64,000 bases of DNA from Kaistia algarum (lineage in GTDB: Bacteria; Pseudomonadota; Alphaproteobacteria; Rhizobiales; Kaistiaceae), in NCBI RefSeq assembly GCF_026343945.1, contig NZ_JAPKNJ010000003.1:496001-560000 (forward strand), in the 5' to 3' direction. Under the pieces are notes generated by a model. The model searched no databases. It was given only the letters and a program-made list of their open reading frames with translations, and was not told the origin of the DNA. Of the stretch, positions 40,419-48,692 are shown piece after piece (position 1 is the stretch's first letter; each line of letters opens with the position of its first letter). The translations under genes were made by a program, and so were the position numbers.

Positions 40419-40600
40419 GGCGCCCCATCAATTTTGTGGCCGTCAATATGGCGCGCGGCCTTCTCAGCCTCCGCTTTGGCCTTGAGCTTCTCGGCCTTGG
40501 TACGGCCGAACTTCACCCGGTTCGCTTCGGCCTCGGTCGTTTGATCGCGTTTCGCCTTGGCTTTGCGGGCGCGGTTCAGGTTGATGAGTTCGGCGGACAT
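40415..40600 (-). CDS. DUF4169 family protein
   Basis: A 61-residue, highly basic protein: MSAELINLNRARKAKAKRDQ, then FGRTKAEKLKAKAEAEKA and a final HIDGHKIDGAP. This is the DUF4169 pattern (NL-RARKA, NR-FGRTKAEK, LDGH). Function is unknown. The ATG at 40600 lies one base after the stop of the broken ccdB frame (TGA-C-ATG), which suggests the ccdAB-DUF4169-RHH genes are one operon reading from fumC's downstream side. It overlaps the RHH gene start. Confidence 0.88.
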   Translation of the reverse strand: MSAELINLNRARKAKAKRDQTTEAEANRVKFGRTKAEKLKAKAEAEKAARHIDGHKIDGAP

Positions 40601-40601
40601 G

Positions 40602-40902
40602 TCAAAACCCCAGGAAAAGCAGATCGAGCCCGGCCCTGATTCGGTCCTGATCGTGTTCGAGGCGACCGGCATATTGCCCGATCTCGGATCGCGATATGGC
40701 AGAAAGGCGGTCGATCTGGAGCCAATATTCTCCACTGCCGAAATCAACCTTCAGGCGCAGCCGGTCGAGGACCAAGGCGATGCGGAATGTCGGTCAGCGG
40801 CGCCACCACGCGTGTGTCAAGCTGGTCGGACAGATCATGCTGTAGAAGCACGACGAGGCCCTCATGCGGCGCCTTCAGCCAATGGACGTCGAGTTGACGC
40901 AT
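40602..40902 (-). pseudogene. ccdB: CcdB-like toxin gene with a frameshift
   Basis: Translating the minus strand from the ATG at 40902, which overlaps the CcdA stop in TGATG, gives MRQLDVHWLK, GLVVLLQHDLSDQL and DTRVVAPLTDIP, as in CcdB gyrase-poison toxins. That frame then stops at TGA near 40744. In another frame, from about 40783, the rest of the toxin is clear: VDFGSGEYWLQIDRL, SAISRSEIGQYAGRLEHD and the CcdB ending IRAGLDLLFLGF, stopping at 40602. One extra base (or two missing) near 40775-40785 separates the halves. It is either inactivated or a sequencing error. Confidence 0.7.
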
Positions 40903-41165
40903 CAGAACAGCCGGAGACGGGCGGACCAGAGGCCATTCCGGGCCAGTTCGGCATTCGCCTCGTCGATGGCTTCCCGGTCTTCTTCGCGCCAGCGATCCGC
41001 GCGCTGCTGCCGGTGCTCCGCCTCAAGGGCGCGTTCCAATACCGCCGAGATGTTCGTGCCGAGAGCCTTCGCCTCATCGACGAGATCGGCGCGCACCGAA
41101 ACGTTGACCGCTCGCTTCGCCTTCGGAAGCTTGCGATTCTCGGAACGAGCCGCTGCATTCGCCAT
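40902..41165 (-). CDS. ccdA: CcdA-type antitoxin
   Basis: An 87-residue antitoxin-like protein. The N-terminal ribbon-helix-helix reads KRAVNVSVRADLVDEAKALG and NISAVLERALEAEHR; the C-terminal toxin-binding tail has WREEDREAIDEANAELARNG, ending LWSARLRLF, the common CcdA pattern. The ATG at 41165 follows GAGG at a good distance; an ATG at 41177 is in frame. It overlaps the start of the frameshifted ccdB by one base. It lies just downstream of fumC, on the same strand. It probably binds its own promoter. Confidence 0.85.
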   Translation of the reverse strand: MANAAARSENRKLPKAKRAVNVSVRADLVDEAKALGTNISAVLERALEAEHRQQRADRWREEDREAIDEANAELARNGLWSARLRLF

Positions 41166-41227
41166 GATCGACCTCATGCGTAGGATCCATGCGCATGATG
41201 TGCCTTGGAATGAGAGGATTCAATCCC

Positions 41228-42616
41228 TCACTTCGGCCCGATCATGTCCTCCGGCCGCACGATCGCGTCGAATTCCTCCTCGGTGACATAGCCGCCGCCG
41301 ACGGCTTCCTCGCGCAGCGTCGTGCCGTTCTTGTGCGCGGTCTTGGCGATCTTGGCGGCGTTGTCGTAGCCGATCTTCGGCGCCAGCGCTGTCACGAGCA
41401 TCAGCGAGCGCTCGACGCCGTGGCGGATATTGTCGAGGCGCGGCTCGATGCCGACGACGCAATTGTCGGTGAAGGAGATGGCCGCGTCCGCGATAAGGCG
41501 CACCGACTGCAGGAAGTTGTAGGCCATCACCGGATTATAGACGTTGAGCTCGAAATGACCCTGACTGTCCGCGAAGGTCAGCGCGGCATTGTTGCCGAAC
41601 ACCTGGACGCAGACCTGCGTCAGCGCCTCGCACTGTGTCGGGTTGACCTTGCCCGGCATGATCGACGAGCCGGGCTCGTTCTCGGGCAGGGAGAGCTCGC
41701 CGAGGCCGGCGCGCGGGCCGGAGCCCAGCAGGCGGATGTCGTTGGCAATCTTGAACAGCGAGGCGGCGACGGTGTTGATCGCGCCATGGCTGAACACCAT
41801 CGCGTCATGAGCCGCCAGCGCCTCGAACTTGTTCGGGGCCGTGACGAAGGGAAGGCCGGTGATGTCGGCGATCTTCTCGGCCACCTTCTCGGCAAAGCCG
41901 ATCGGCGCATTGAGGCCCGTGCCGACGGCAGTGCCGCCCTGGGCCAGCTCCATCAGCGCCGGCAGCGTCAGTTCGATGCGGTGGATGCCGTTCTCGACCT
42001 GCTTGGCGTAGCCGGAGAACTCCTGGCCGAGGGTGAGCGGAGTCGCGTCCTGCGTATGGGTGCGGCCGATCTTGACGATGGCGGACCAGGCCTTCGCCTT
42101 CGCGTCGAGCGCGGCATGCAGATGCTTCAGGGCCGGGACGAGCAGGCGGACGACCTCCTCAGCGCCGGCGATGTGCATCGCCGTCGGATAGGTGTCGTTC
42201 GACGACTGGCTCATATTGACATGGTCGTTCGGATGGACGGGCTTCTTCGAGCCCATCACGCCGCCAAGCGCCTCGATTGCCCGGTTCGAGATCACCTCAT
42301 TGGCATTCATGTTCGACTGCGTGCCCGAGCCCGTCTGCCATACGGCGAGGGGGAAATGCTCGTCGAGCTTGCCGTCGATCACTTCCTGGGCCGCCGAGAC
42401 GATGGAAGCACCGATCGCGGGGTCAAGCCGACCGAGTTCCATATTGGCTTCGGCGGCCGCGCGCTTGACGATGCCGAGTGCGCGAATGATCGCGGTCGGC
42501 TGCTTTTCGATGCCGATCTTGAAGTTGCCGAGCGAGCGTTGCGCCTGGGCCCCCCAATAGCGGTCGGATTGAACTTCGATCGGGCCGAACGTGTCGGTTT
42601 CGATGCGGGTCGTCAT
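41228..42616 (-). CDS. fumC: Class II fumarate hydratase
   Basis: FumC is the iron-independent, tetrameric fumarase of the TCA cycle. The 462 residues carry the superfamily signature [17 protein letters not shown], the substrate-site segments [11 protein letters not shown] and [13 protein letters not shown], and the catalytic-base region [16 protein letters not shown]. The start METTRIE-like end reads [15 protein letters not shown] with ATG at 42616. The gene is divergent from the glycosyltransferase and followed after about 60 bases by ccdA. Gene order fumC near DUF4169, RHH and sspB is conserved in Rhizobiales. Confidence 0.97.
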   Translation of the reverse strand: MTTRIETDTFGPIEVQSDRYWGAQAQRSLGNFKIGIEKQPTAIIRALGIVKRAAAEANMELGRLDPAIGASIVSAAQEVIDGKLDEHFPLAVWQTGSGTQSNMNANEVISNRAIEALGGVMGSKKPVHPNDHVNMSQSSNDTYPTAMHIAGAEEVVRLLVPALKHLHAALDAKAKAWSAIVKIGRTHTQDATPLTLGQEFSGYAKQVENGIHRIELTLPALMELAQGGTAVGTGLNAPIGFAEKVAEKIADITGLPFVTAPNKFEALAAHDAMVFSHGAINTVAASLFKIANDIRLLGSGPRAGLGELSLPENEPGSSIMPGKVNPTQCEALTQVCVQVFGNNAALTFADSQGHFELNVYNPVMAYNFLQSVRLIADAAISFTDNCVVGIEPRLDNIRHGVERSLMLVTALAPKIGYDNAAKIAKTAHKNGTTLREEAVGGGYVTEEEFDAIVRPEDMIGPK

Positions 42617-42827
42617 GGCGCCTGTCAGCTTTCGATGGAATTCCGCGAGGTGCCGGCTCCGGCAGTGGCGGCTGGCCGACGGGCGTCTCTACCATGCGGC
42701 TCCGATCGCTGCCAAGTTCTGGCATCGTCGCAACGGCCCATGTTGCCCTCCAGATCGCGAAACGCTACGAAGCGTCAATGATCGTGAGCGAAGCTCGCGA
42801 TTCAATTTCGATCGTGCGGAAGGCTCG

Positions 42828-43718
42828 ATGCGGGTCAGTGGTTTCAGCTTTATCCGGAATGGCTCCCGCCTCAACTATCCCTTCATAGAGAGCATTCGCT
42901 CGGCCCTGCCGATCTGCGATGAATTTGTGATCGCTGTCGGAGCCGGTGACGACGATACGCGCGAGCGCATTGTGGCGATCGGCGATCCGAAGATCCGCAT
43001 TATCGACACGGTCTGGAACCCGATCCTCAAGGAAAAGGGTTTCGTGCTGGCGCAGCAGAAGCTGACCGCGCTCTATAATTGCACCGGCGACTGGGCCTTC
43101 TACATCGAGGGCGACGAGGTCCTGCATGAGGAAGACCAAGCCGCGGTTCTGGCTGCCATGGAACGGCATGTCGATGATCCTCGGGTTGAGGCGCTGTGGT
43201 TCGACTACGTCCATTTCTATGGCGATCCGAACTGGGTCGCGCGGGGGCACAGCTATTATCCGCGCGAGGCACGGATCATCCGCAACACGATCCGCATCAC
43301 CACGACCGATTCGCTCTACTTCGTCGTCCTCGACCACAAGAAGAGCGGCCGCTACCCGCGCGCAGCCAGCGCCGGGGCGCGCCTCTTTCACTATGGCAAT
43401 TGCCGCTCGCCAATCGCCATGTGGGAGAAGCGGCGCGCCATGCAGAAGCTCTATGCCACCGGCCATGAGGGTGAGGTGGCGCCAGCCGAGAATTTCGGAC
43501 GCCAGCAGGCCTATACGATGGATGCCCGGCTGGTCGGTCGCTTCGAGGACACGCATCCGGCCGTTATGGCCGACTGGATCGCGGCGCAGGAGGGCGATCC
43601 CTATGTGCCGTTCCAGCGCGGCCATCTGACGGGCCGCGAACGGCGGAATCTGCTGGGACTGCAGATCGGGAACTTCCTGCCGATCGATTTCGGCAAGAAG
43701 CACTACAAGCCGATCTGA
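42828..43718 (+). CDS. Family 2-like glycosyltransferase
   Basis: A 296-residue predicted glycosyltransferase. MRVSGFSFIRNGSRLNYPF and SIRSALPICDEFVIAVGAGD resemble the nucleotide-sugar binding start of GT-A enzymes; FYIEGDEVLHEED (about 85-97) is in the place of the metal-binding DxD motif. The ATG at 42828 follows GGAAGG; in-frame starts back to 42591 give an arginine-rich extension that overlaps the fumC start and is rejected. No membrane helix is apparent. Acceptor and sugar are unknown; it could serve surface polysaccharide together with the acyltransferase at 39043. Confidence 0.82.
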   Translation: MRVSGFSFIRNGSRLNYPFIESIRSALPICDEFVIAVGAGDDDTRERIVAIGDPKIRIIDTVWNPILKEKGFVLAQQKLTALYNCTGDWAFYIEGDEVLHEEDQAAVLAAMERHVDDPRVEALWFDYVHFYGDPNWVARGHSYYPREARIIRNTIRITTTDSLYFVVLDHKKSGRYPRAASAGARLFHYGNCRSPIAMWEKRRAMQKLYATGHEGEVAPAENFGRQQAYTMDARLVGRFEDTHPAVMADWIAAQEGDPYVPFQRGHLTGRERRNLLGLQIGNFLPIDFGKKHYKPI

Positions 43719-43791
43719 ACCGGCCGAGTCCGGCGATCTGGCGGCGTCGACGTTTCAGCATGGCGTCGATCCTGGCCACGCTGGCGCGGGT

Positions 43792-45459
43792 TCAATCCAG
43801 CGCATTGACCGTTTGCGGGGCCGCATCCAGCCGGCTCGAACCCGTCGCGCTTTCGTTTGCTGCCGCCTCTGAGGAAGCCTGATCCCCATCAACGGACGGT
43901 CGCAGCGCGATGGCCAGGCGGTGGACCAGCCATATGGCGCGTTCGAACTGGCTCGTGGCCAGCACGAGGCGCTGCGTGTCGGCCTCGGCTCCGTGCGCCG
44001 AGGCCGCAAGCTGACGGCGGATCCGGTTGAGATGTTCGCTTCGATCCCCGGTCAGGCCGATCAGCCAATCGAAATCCTCGGCCTCGCTTCCCGCCGTGTC
44101 GGCGAGATGGATGACTATGGCGCGCAGTGATTCCGAGAGGTTGAAGGCGAGCGCCGGGGCCGGCCGAAGGGTGGATATCAGGGCCGAGAATTCGGCGAGC
44201 GTGTCCTGCAGCGCTCGCAGCATCTCCAGGTGTGATTGCTGGGCGAGCGCCGTATCGAGATCGCGGCTTGAGAGACCACGGCGGATCAGGTCGATCACAA
44301 ATGCGTCCGTCGTTTCGGCGACGGCCTTGCTGCCGCGCCAGAGCACCTGCAGTCCCGCCGCGCCGACAGGCGTGGCCGTGTCCAGATCTGGCAGGAGATT
44401 GGGGAGGCGATGGATCAGGCCTTCGATCTCCGCTGCCGAAAGTTCGAGGGCGCCGGACGGATCTGCGGCGGCGTCCGGATCGACGAATCGCGGTCGCGAC
44501 ACGTCGTCCTCGAGCGTCGGCGGGCTGAAGCGCATTGCGAGGCGTGCCACGGGCGAGCGCAGAATGGAGACGGGGAGGGCGCCGCAAAGCTGGAGCAGCA
44601 GAAAGAGCATCGACACGGCGCGTGCCGCATCGCTATGGCCCAACTGGAGGAAGAAGGCCGTCGGGTCGAGGCCGAACATCGGCGCCGCCAGATAGGCCAC
44701 AAGCAGGAGCCCGGAGCCGAGGCCCTTCACCATGATATGGACGAGGCAGAGTTGCCGGCCGACGCCCATCAGGCCGCCCGACGCGACCAGGGTCGCAAGT
44801 CCCGATCCGAAATTGGCGCCGACGACGGCGAAGTAGCAACTGTCTATGCCGATGACGCCTGCCTTCAACGCGGCGAGCACAAGGATCGTCGCGGTCGAGG
44901 AGGATTGGGTGACGAGCGCAGCAACAAGGCCAAGTGCGAGTGCGCTCATGGGTGTCAGGCCGGCCATCCAGTCGGCGAAGGTTGCGCCATCCAGCGCGTG
45001 CGGCGCCGCCTTGATGAAATCGATGCCGAGGAACAGCAGCGCCAGTCCGAGGGCGATGCTCATCCAACCACGCGACGCCGCTCGCCGGTCGAAGCCGAGT
45101 TGGAAGCCGATGCCGACGAGGCCGACCAGGAAGAGCACGGCGAGATGGAAATTGACCGCTGCCAGAAGAACGAGCGCCGAGGTCCCGACATTGCCGCCGG
45201 CGACGACAGGAATGGCCTCACGCGTCGATAGGGCTCGGGCGCGGACGAGATTGCCGGCGATCACAGCCACGGCATTGCTCGACTGCGTCACGGCGCCGGC
45301 CAGCACTCCTGCTGAGAAGCCCGCGGCTATGGTACGAGTCGCTGCCTTGAGAAGAACGCGGATGCGCCGGCCCATGGCCCGCTGCAACTGCGACGACATC
45401 AGCCGGAGGCCGATGAAAAGAAGGCCGAGGCCGGCCAGGCATTCACCAAGGCTGAGCAC
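43792..45459 (-). CDS. Na/Pi cotransporter family protein with PhoU-like C-terminus
   Basis: A 555-residue (from GTG at 45459) inner-membrane protein of the NptA/YjbB family, moving phosphate with sodium. Two inverted transport repeats carry the key motif: AGAVTQSSNAVAVIAGNL and TQSSSTATILVLAALKAG. About nine helices run to residue 330; the rest is a helical PhoU-like cytoplasmic domain (LSSRDLDTALAQQSHLEML). The start is uncertain: in-frame ATG at 45570 would add 37 residues with no signal-like character; I prefer the GTG, preceded by GAGAG. Confidence 0.85.
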   Translation of the reverse strand: MLSLGECLAGLGLLFIGLRLMSSQLQRAMGRRIRVLLKAATRTIAAGFSAGVLAGAVTQSSNAVAVIAGNLVRARALSTREAIPVVAGGNVGTSALVLLAAVNFHLAVLFLVGLVGIGFQLGFDRRAASRGWMSIALGLALLFLGIDFIKAAPHALDGATFADWMAGLTPMSALALGLVAALVTQSSSTATILVLAALKAGVIGIDSCYFAVVGANFGSGLATLVASGGLMGVGRQLCLVHIMVKGLGSGLLLVAYLAAPMFGLDPTAFFLQLGHSDAARAVSMLFLLLQLCGALPVSILRSPVARLAMRFSPPTLEDDVSRPRFVDPDAAADPSGALELSAAEIEGLIHRLPNLLPDLDTATPVGAAGLQVLWRGSKAVAETTDAFVIDLIRRGLSSRDLDTALAQQSHLEMLRALQDTLAEFSALISTLRPAPALAFNLSESLRAIVIHLADTAGSEAEDFDWLIGLTGDRSEHLNRIRRQLAASAHGAEADTQRLVLATSQFERAIWLVHRLAIALRPSVDGDQASSEAAANESATGSSRLDAAPQTVNALD

Positions 45460-45617
45460 GAAAAGGCTCTCGCAACGAGCAGGAAAGGCACGCCGGCTTC
45501 GATCCGCACCGCACCGCCCATGGGCGGTCAGACTTGGATCGAATCGCTCCGGCGAACCCATAAGGGCCACCTGGGTGATGACAGTCTTATGACAGGGAGC
45601 TCGTTTGCCGGACGCGT

Positions 45618-46142
45618 TCAGTTCTTCTTGCGGAAGGCGTCGAGGCGGACGATCTGGGCTTCGCCGGGGCGTTCCTCGCTCACCGCCGGTTCGGGCTCGG
45701 CTGCTTCCGGCGCGGCGTCAAGCACCAGAGATGAATTTTCCAGCGCCTCGATCTCGCGGTCAGCCTCGTCAGCCTCTTCGCCGGCCTGTGCCGATTCGAA
45801 TTGCAGGCCGAACTGGACGGAGGGGTCGAGGAAGCTCTTCACGGCGGCGAATGGAACGAGCAGGCGCTCGGGCACGCCGTTGAAGGAAAGGCCGACCTCG
45901 AAGGAATGTTCGCTGACCGAGAGGTCCCAATATTGATGCTGGAGGACGATCGTCATGTCCTCGGGATATTGGGCCAGCATTCGTGTCGAGATGCGCACGC
46001 CGGGGGCGCGGGTCTCGAAGGTGATGTAGAAATGGTGCTCGCCGGGAAGACCCGTCTTCGCCACTTCGGCCAGGACCTTGCGAACAACGCCGCGGAGCGC
46101 GTCCTGGGCCAGAATGTCGTAGCGGATCAGATCTTCGGGCAT
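45618..46142 (-). CDS. sspB: SspB-type ClpXP adaptor
   Basis: A 174-residue stringent-starvation-protein-B homologue, which binds ssrA-tagged proteins and delivers them to ClpXP. MPEDLIRYDILAQDALRGVV starts the fold; HHFYITFETRAPGVRIS, MTIVLQHQYWDLSVSEHSFE and VGLSFNGVPERLLVPFAAV are characteristic of the alphaproteobacterial form. The acidic, Ala/Glu/Pro-rich tail should end in the ClpX-binding peptide. The ssrA (tmRNA) gene that makes the tag ends about 40-50 bases upstream on the same strand, a functional pairing. Confidence 0.95.
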   Translation of the reverse strand: MPEDLIRYDILAQDALRGVVRKVLAEVAKTGLPGEHHFYITFETRAPGVRISTRMLAQYPEDMTIVLQHQYWDLSVSEHSFEVGLSFNGVPERLLVPFAAVKSFLDPSVQFGLQFESAQAGEEADEADREIEALENSSLVLDAAPEAAEPEPAVSEERPGEAQIVRLDAFRKKN

Positions 46143-46184
46143 TTTTCTATCCGTCTTGCGGGCGGCGTTCCGGCCGCCAGTCGC

Positions 46185-46520
46185 GAAAGTGGAGGCTTCT
46201 GTTGCCAGGTGCCTCCGAACCCCGCCTTACAGTGCTACCCGCAAGGACTTCAATTTCGGTACTGGAACCGCTTACGCGGCAACAGCCACCGGAGCATAGT
46301 TGTCATTCGCAACTATAGGTTTGGTCCGATATCGGCGGTACCATGCCGAGCAAAAGAACACCCTTTACGCCCTCGTCGATCCTATTTCGCCCCCGCCGGA
46401 GACCACCCGCTTGTTCGCGGTGGCCGATGGGCTCGGGTGGAGGCGCCGGGTACCGCCCCCGGGTCCGATAGGTTTATTTCGGTGACCGTTTATCGCCATA
46501 GCCGGCTTGCGCCGGCAGAG
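46185..46520 (-). ncRNA. ssrA: Circularly permuted, two-piece tmRNA
   Basis: Reading the minus strand downward: a GNRA hairpin (46501-46516), then the acceptor piece, whose last part (46445-46436) is CGCCTCC-ACC. An intervening segment (46435-46395) follows, then the coding piece starting GGGGGCG (46394-46388), which pairs fully with CGCCTCC to form the acceptor stem. The tag frame (46310-46272) encodes ANDNYAPVAVAA and stops in TAA; its resume codon is GCG. A closing stem (46191-46196 with 46211-46216) may be a terminator. The order acceptor-then-coding is the alphaproteobacterial permuted form. The exact ends are approximate; CCA is not fully encoded. Confidence 0.93.
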
Positions 46521-46754
46521 GAGATATAGGGGATCGGGAGCGGAGTGAAAAGGGATGCGGCTGACCAATCGCCGTGTTGGTAGGCCTTTGTCTTTGCCGA
46601 CCGAAGGGCTCGGCCAAATGCCGGGCTCGCCCAATGTCTCGTCAGGCGGTAGCGCGGCGCCGGTGAGCCTATTTCGGCGTCGCACGGCCCGACTTGACCC
46701 GGCCCCTGCGGCCGGCCCGATAAGGATGGCGGTCCGTAGCCGAAGAGGTGATTC
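46521..46754. other. Intergenic region between ssrA and the MerR fusion gene
   Basis: This 234-base region lies between the 5' end of ssrA (minus strand) and the MerR-type gene (plus strand), and should hold both promoters. It contains no open frame I trust. Good promoter boxes could not be assigned. Confidence 0.4.
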
Positions 46755-47789
46755 GTGCGCTCTCCCGCCCCATTCCTGAGCCCTTCCCAAGCTGCCAGGC
46801 AGCTTGGCGTTTCCCCCAAGGCCCTGCGGCTCTACGAGCAGCGCGGTCTGGTAACGCCGGCCCGCACAGCGGCCGGATATCGCGCCTACGCGCCCGCCGA
46901 GATCAATCGAGCCGCCGAGATTGTCGCCTTGCGCAGGCTGGGGCTTAGCCTCGCACAAGTGGCGAGGGTGTTGGGTGGCGACGCCGAAGATCTGGGGCCG
47001 GCACTCGCCAACCATCAGAAGACGCTGGAGGACCGTGGCCGCGAACTGGCCGTCACGGTGGAGAAAGTGAAGCGGCTGCGGGCCGATCTTGCCCAGGGAA
47101 AAGCGCCGGCGGCAGGCGAACTTTCCCGCCTGCTGGGGACCCCGGCGAAGGCCGGTGTAGCCCTCGAGCTTCCATGGCCCTGGGGCGGCGAGCGCTTCGA
47201 GTTGCATGACATCCGGGCGCTGAACTTCATCGTCGGCCCGCTCGGCAGTGGCAAGACCCGTTTCGCCGAGCGGTTGGCACAGGCGTTGCCCGGGGCGACC
47301 TTGCTCGGTCTCGACCGGGCGGCGGATGGCGGTGCGGCGGCGAGGGCGCGGATGGAGGCCGATCCGAGCCTTCGATCGCGAATCGACGCCAGCCTGACCT
47401 GGCTCGTCGGGGAGGGCGCCATGCGATCCGAAGCCCTCGTCGCTCTCCTCGCCGGGCTGGAGGCCGCAGAGCCGACAGCCGTGGTCGTCGATATGGTGGA
47501 GCAGGGGCTGGACCATGCCACCCAGGAAGCGCTGGTGGCTCACCTGCGCCGGCGAGAAAGTCCGGCCCGTCCGCTGTTCCTGATGACGCGCTCCAGCGCG
47601 ATCCTCGATCTGGCGGCGGTCGGCGCCGATGAGATCATCCTGTTCTGTCCGGCCAATCACAGCCCGCCTACCGTGGTCGCTCCCTATCCCGGCTCGCCCG
47701 GTTACGAGGCCGTCGCCACTTGCCTTGCCTCGCCCGACGTGCGGGCTCGGACCGAGGGCGTCATCGCCTGGCGGCCTCGGACGGCGTAG
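46755..47789 (+). CDS. MerR-type HTH fused to an ABC-like P-loop domain
   Basis: A 344-residue fusion protein. Residues about 8-75 are a MerR HTH (SPSQAARQLGVSPKALRLYE, GYRAYAPAEI), followed by a helical linker (80-130). The rest looks like a small ATPase: Walker A IVGPLGSGKTRFAERL (159-174), VVVDMVEQGLD (about 244) in the place of the Walker B/D-loop of ABC ATPases, and LFLMTRSSAILDL (about 274) in the place of the H-loop, with Arg/Ser instead of Thr-His. No complete ABC signature is seen. GTG at 46755 follows AAGAGG. The target and ligand are unknown. It is convergent with the TetR gene. Confidence 0.78.
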   Translation: MRSPAPFLSPSQAARQLGVSPKALRLYEQRGLVTPARTAAGYRAYAPAEINRAAEIVALRRLGLSLAQVARVLGGDAEDLGPALANHQKTLEDRGRELAVTVEKVKRLRADLAQGKAPAAGELSRLLGTPAKAGVALELPWPWGGERFELHDIRALNFIVGPLGSGKTRFAERLAQALPGATLLGLDRAADGGAAARARMEADPSLRSRIDASLTWLVGEGAMRSEALVALLAGLEAAEPTAVVVDMVEQGLDHATQEALVAHLRRRESPARPLFLMTRSSAILDLAAVGADEIILFCPANHSPPTVVAPYPGSPGYEAVATCLASPDVRARTEGVIAWRPRTA

Positions 47790-47802
47790 CGAGCGGCCGT
47801 GG

Positions 47803-48507
47803 TTATTGCGCCAGCATGGCGGACTGGACGGACGCCGAGTCATCGCGGCGCGGTCCTGCGGCGGTGCCGAAGGCTGCCAGAAAGGTGCGCACGCCGGTTC
47901 GCGCCGCAGCATGCATTTCCGCTTCGGTGGGCGCGCCGCCGAAGAGAGTGATCATCTGGATGTCGGCATAGATGAGCGCCATGAACTGGCGGGCGGCGCG
48001 TTCCGGATCGTCGATCCGGAGCAGGCCGGCATGATCAAGGCCGGCGAGGCGAGCGCCGATCAGCGCCCAGGCCTTGCCGGGCCCGTCCTGGCGCCAGGTA
48101 GCGAAGAGCTCCGGATAGCGCTCGCCCTCCGCCTCGATCAGGCGGCGCAGCGCCTTGCCGTCGCGGTTGCACAGGCAATTGCGGATGAGACGCAGCGCGA
48201 AGTCCGCGAGTTCGGCCTCCAGATCGATGGGTCGATCGGGAAAGCTGGCTATCAGCTGATAGAGGCCGGCATTGGAGCGCTCCGTGAGGTCACGCACCAC
48301 GGCGAGGAAGAGCTGCTCCTTGTCGCCATAGTGATTATAGATGGTCTGCCGCGAGACACAGGCGCGCGCCGCGATGCCGTCGATGCTGGTCGCGGCATAT
48401 CCTTCCCGCGCGAACGACTCCTCCGCCGCTTCCGTGATCGACAAGCGCTTGGCGCATTGCCCATAGGCGGAGACCCGTGAAGAATTTGCGTCGCGTGAAA
48501 TTTTCAT
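47803..48507 (-). CDS. TetR family regulator
   Basis: A 234-residue regulator. The N-terminal HTH runs about 20-66 (ITEAAEESFAREGYAATSID, ACVSRQTIYNHYGDKEQLF). The C-terminal ligand domain resembles the AefR-like TetR_C_7 group (LRRLIEAEGERYPELFATW). It is divergent from a Bcr/CflA efflux pump gene, with 185 bases between, and palindromes lie in the gap. Repression of that pump by this protein is the likely role, induced by an unknown ligand. ATG at 48507. Confidence 0.9.
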   Translation of the reverse strand: MKISRDANSSRVSAYGQCAKRLSITEAAEESFAREGYAATSIDGIAARACVSRQTIYNHYGDKEQLFLAVVRDLTERSNAGLYQLIASFPDRPIDLEAELADFALRLIRNCLCNRDGKALRRLIEAEGERYPELFATWRQDGPGKAWALIGARLAGLDHAGLLRIDDPERAARQFMALIYADIQMITLFGGAPTEAEMHAAARTGVRTFLAAFGTAAGPRRDDSASVQSAMLAQ

Positions 48508-48535
48508 GACCGAACGATAGGGGGGCTTGACGTTT

Positions 48536-48563
48536 TAGACAAGAGTGTCCAAAAATCTGGACA
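48536..48563. promoter_or_regulatory. Overlapping palindromes, candidate TetR operators
   Basis: TAGACA-AGAG-TGTCCA (48536-48551) is a 16-base inverted repeat with one mismatch; TGTCC-N8-GGACA (48546-48563) is a second that shares its middle half-site. They lie between the divergent TetR and efflux pump genes, next to TTGAC at 48527. The match is visible; binding is inferred. Confidence 0.45.
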
Positions 48564-48692
48564 ACAAAACCTATTGGGTGAGCGACGCGTTGCGTCCCGC
48601 TGCCTCCGCCCATGGATCCTGCACCACCTCAATCGGTCTGCGACAGCCATCGGCGCTGCGCGGCCGATTTTTCGCTTCGAAGGAATTTCTCC

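Noticed and set aside
40557..41183. A plus-strand frame of 208 codons over ccdAB
   Set aside because: The minus-strand reading gives recognisable CcdA and CcdB pieces with coupled starts; the plus-strand product has no family resemblance.
46365..47912. A 515-codon minus-strand frame over the MerR fusion and tmRNA
   Set aside because: It overlaps a clear tmRNA and a MerR HTH gene; its product is low-complexity Arg/Gly/Pro.
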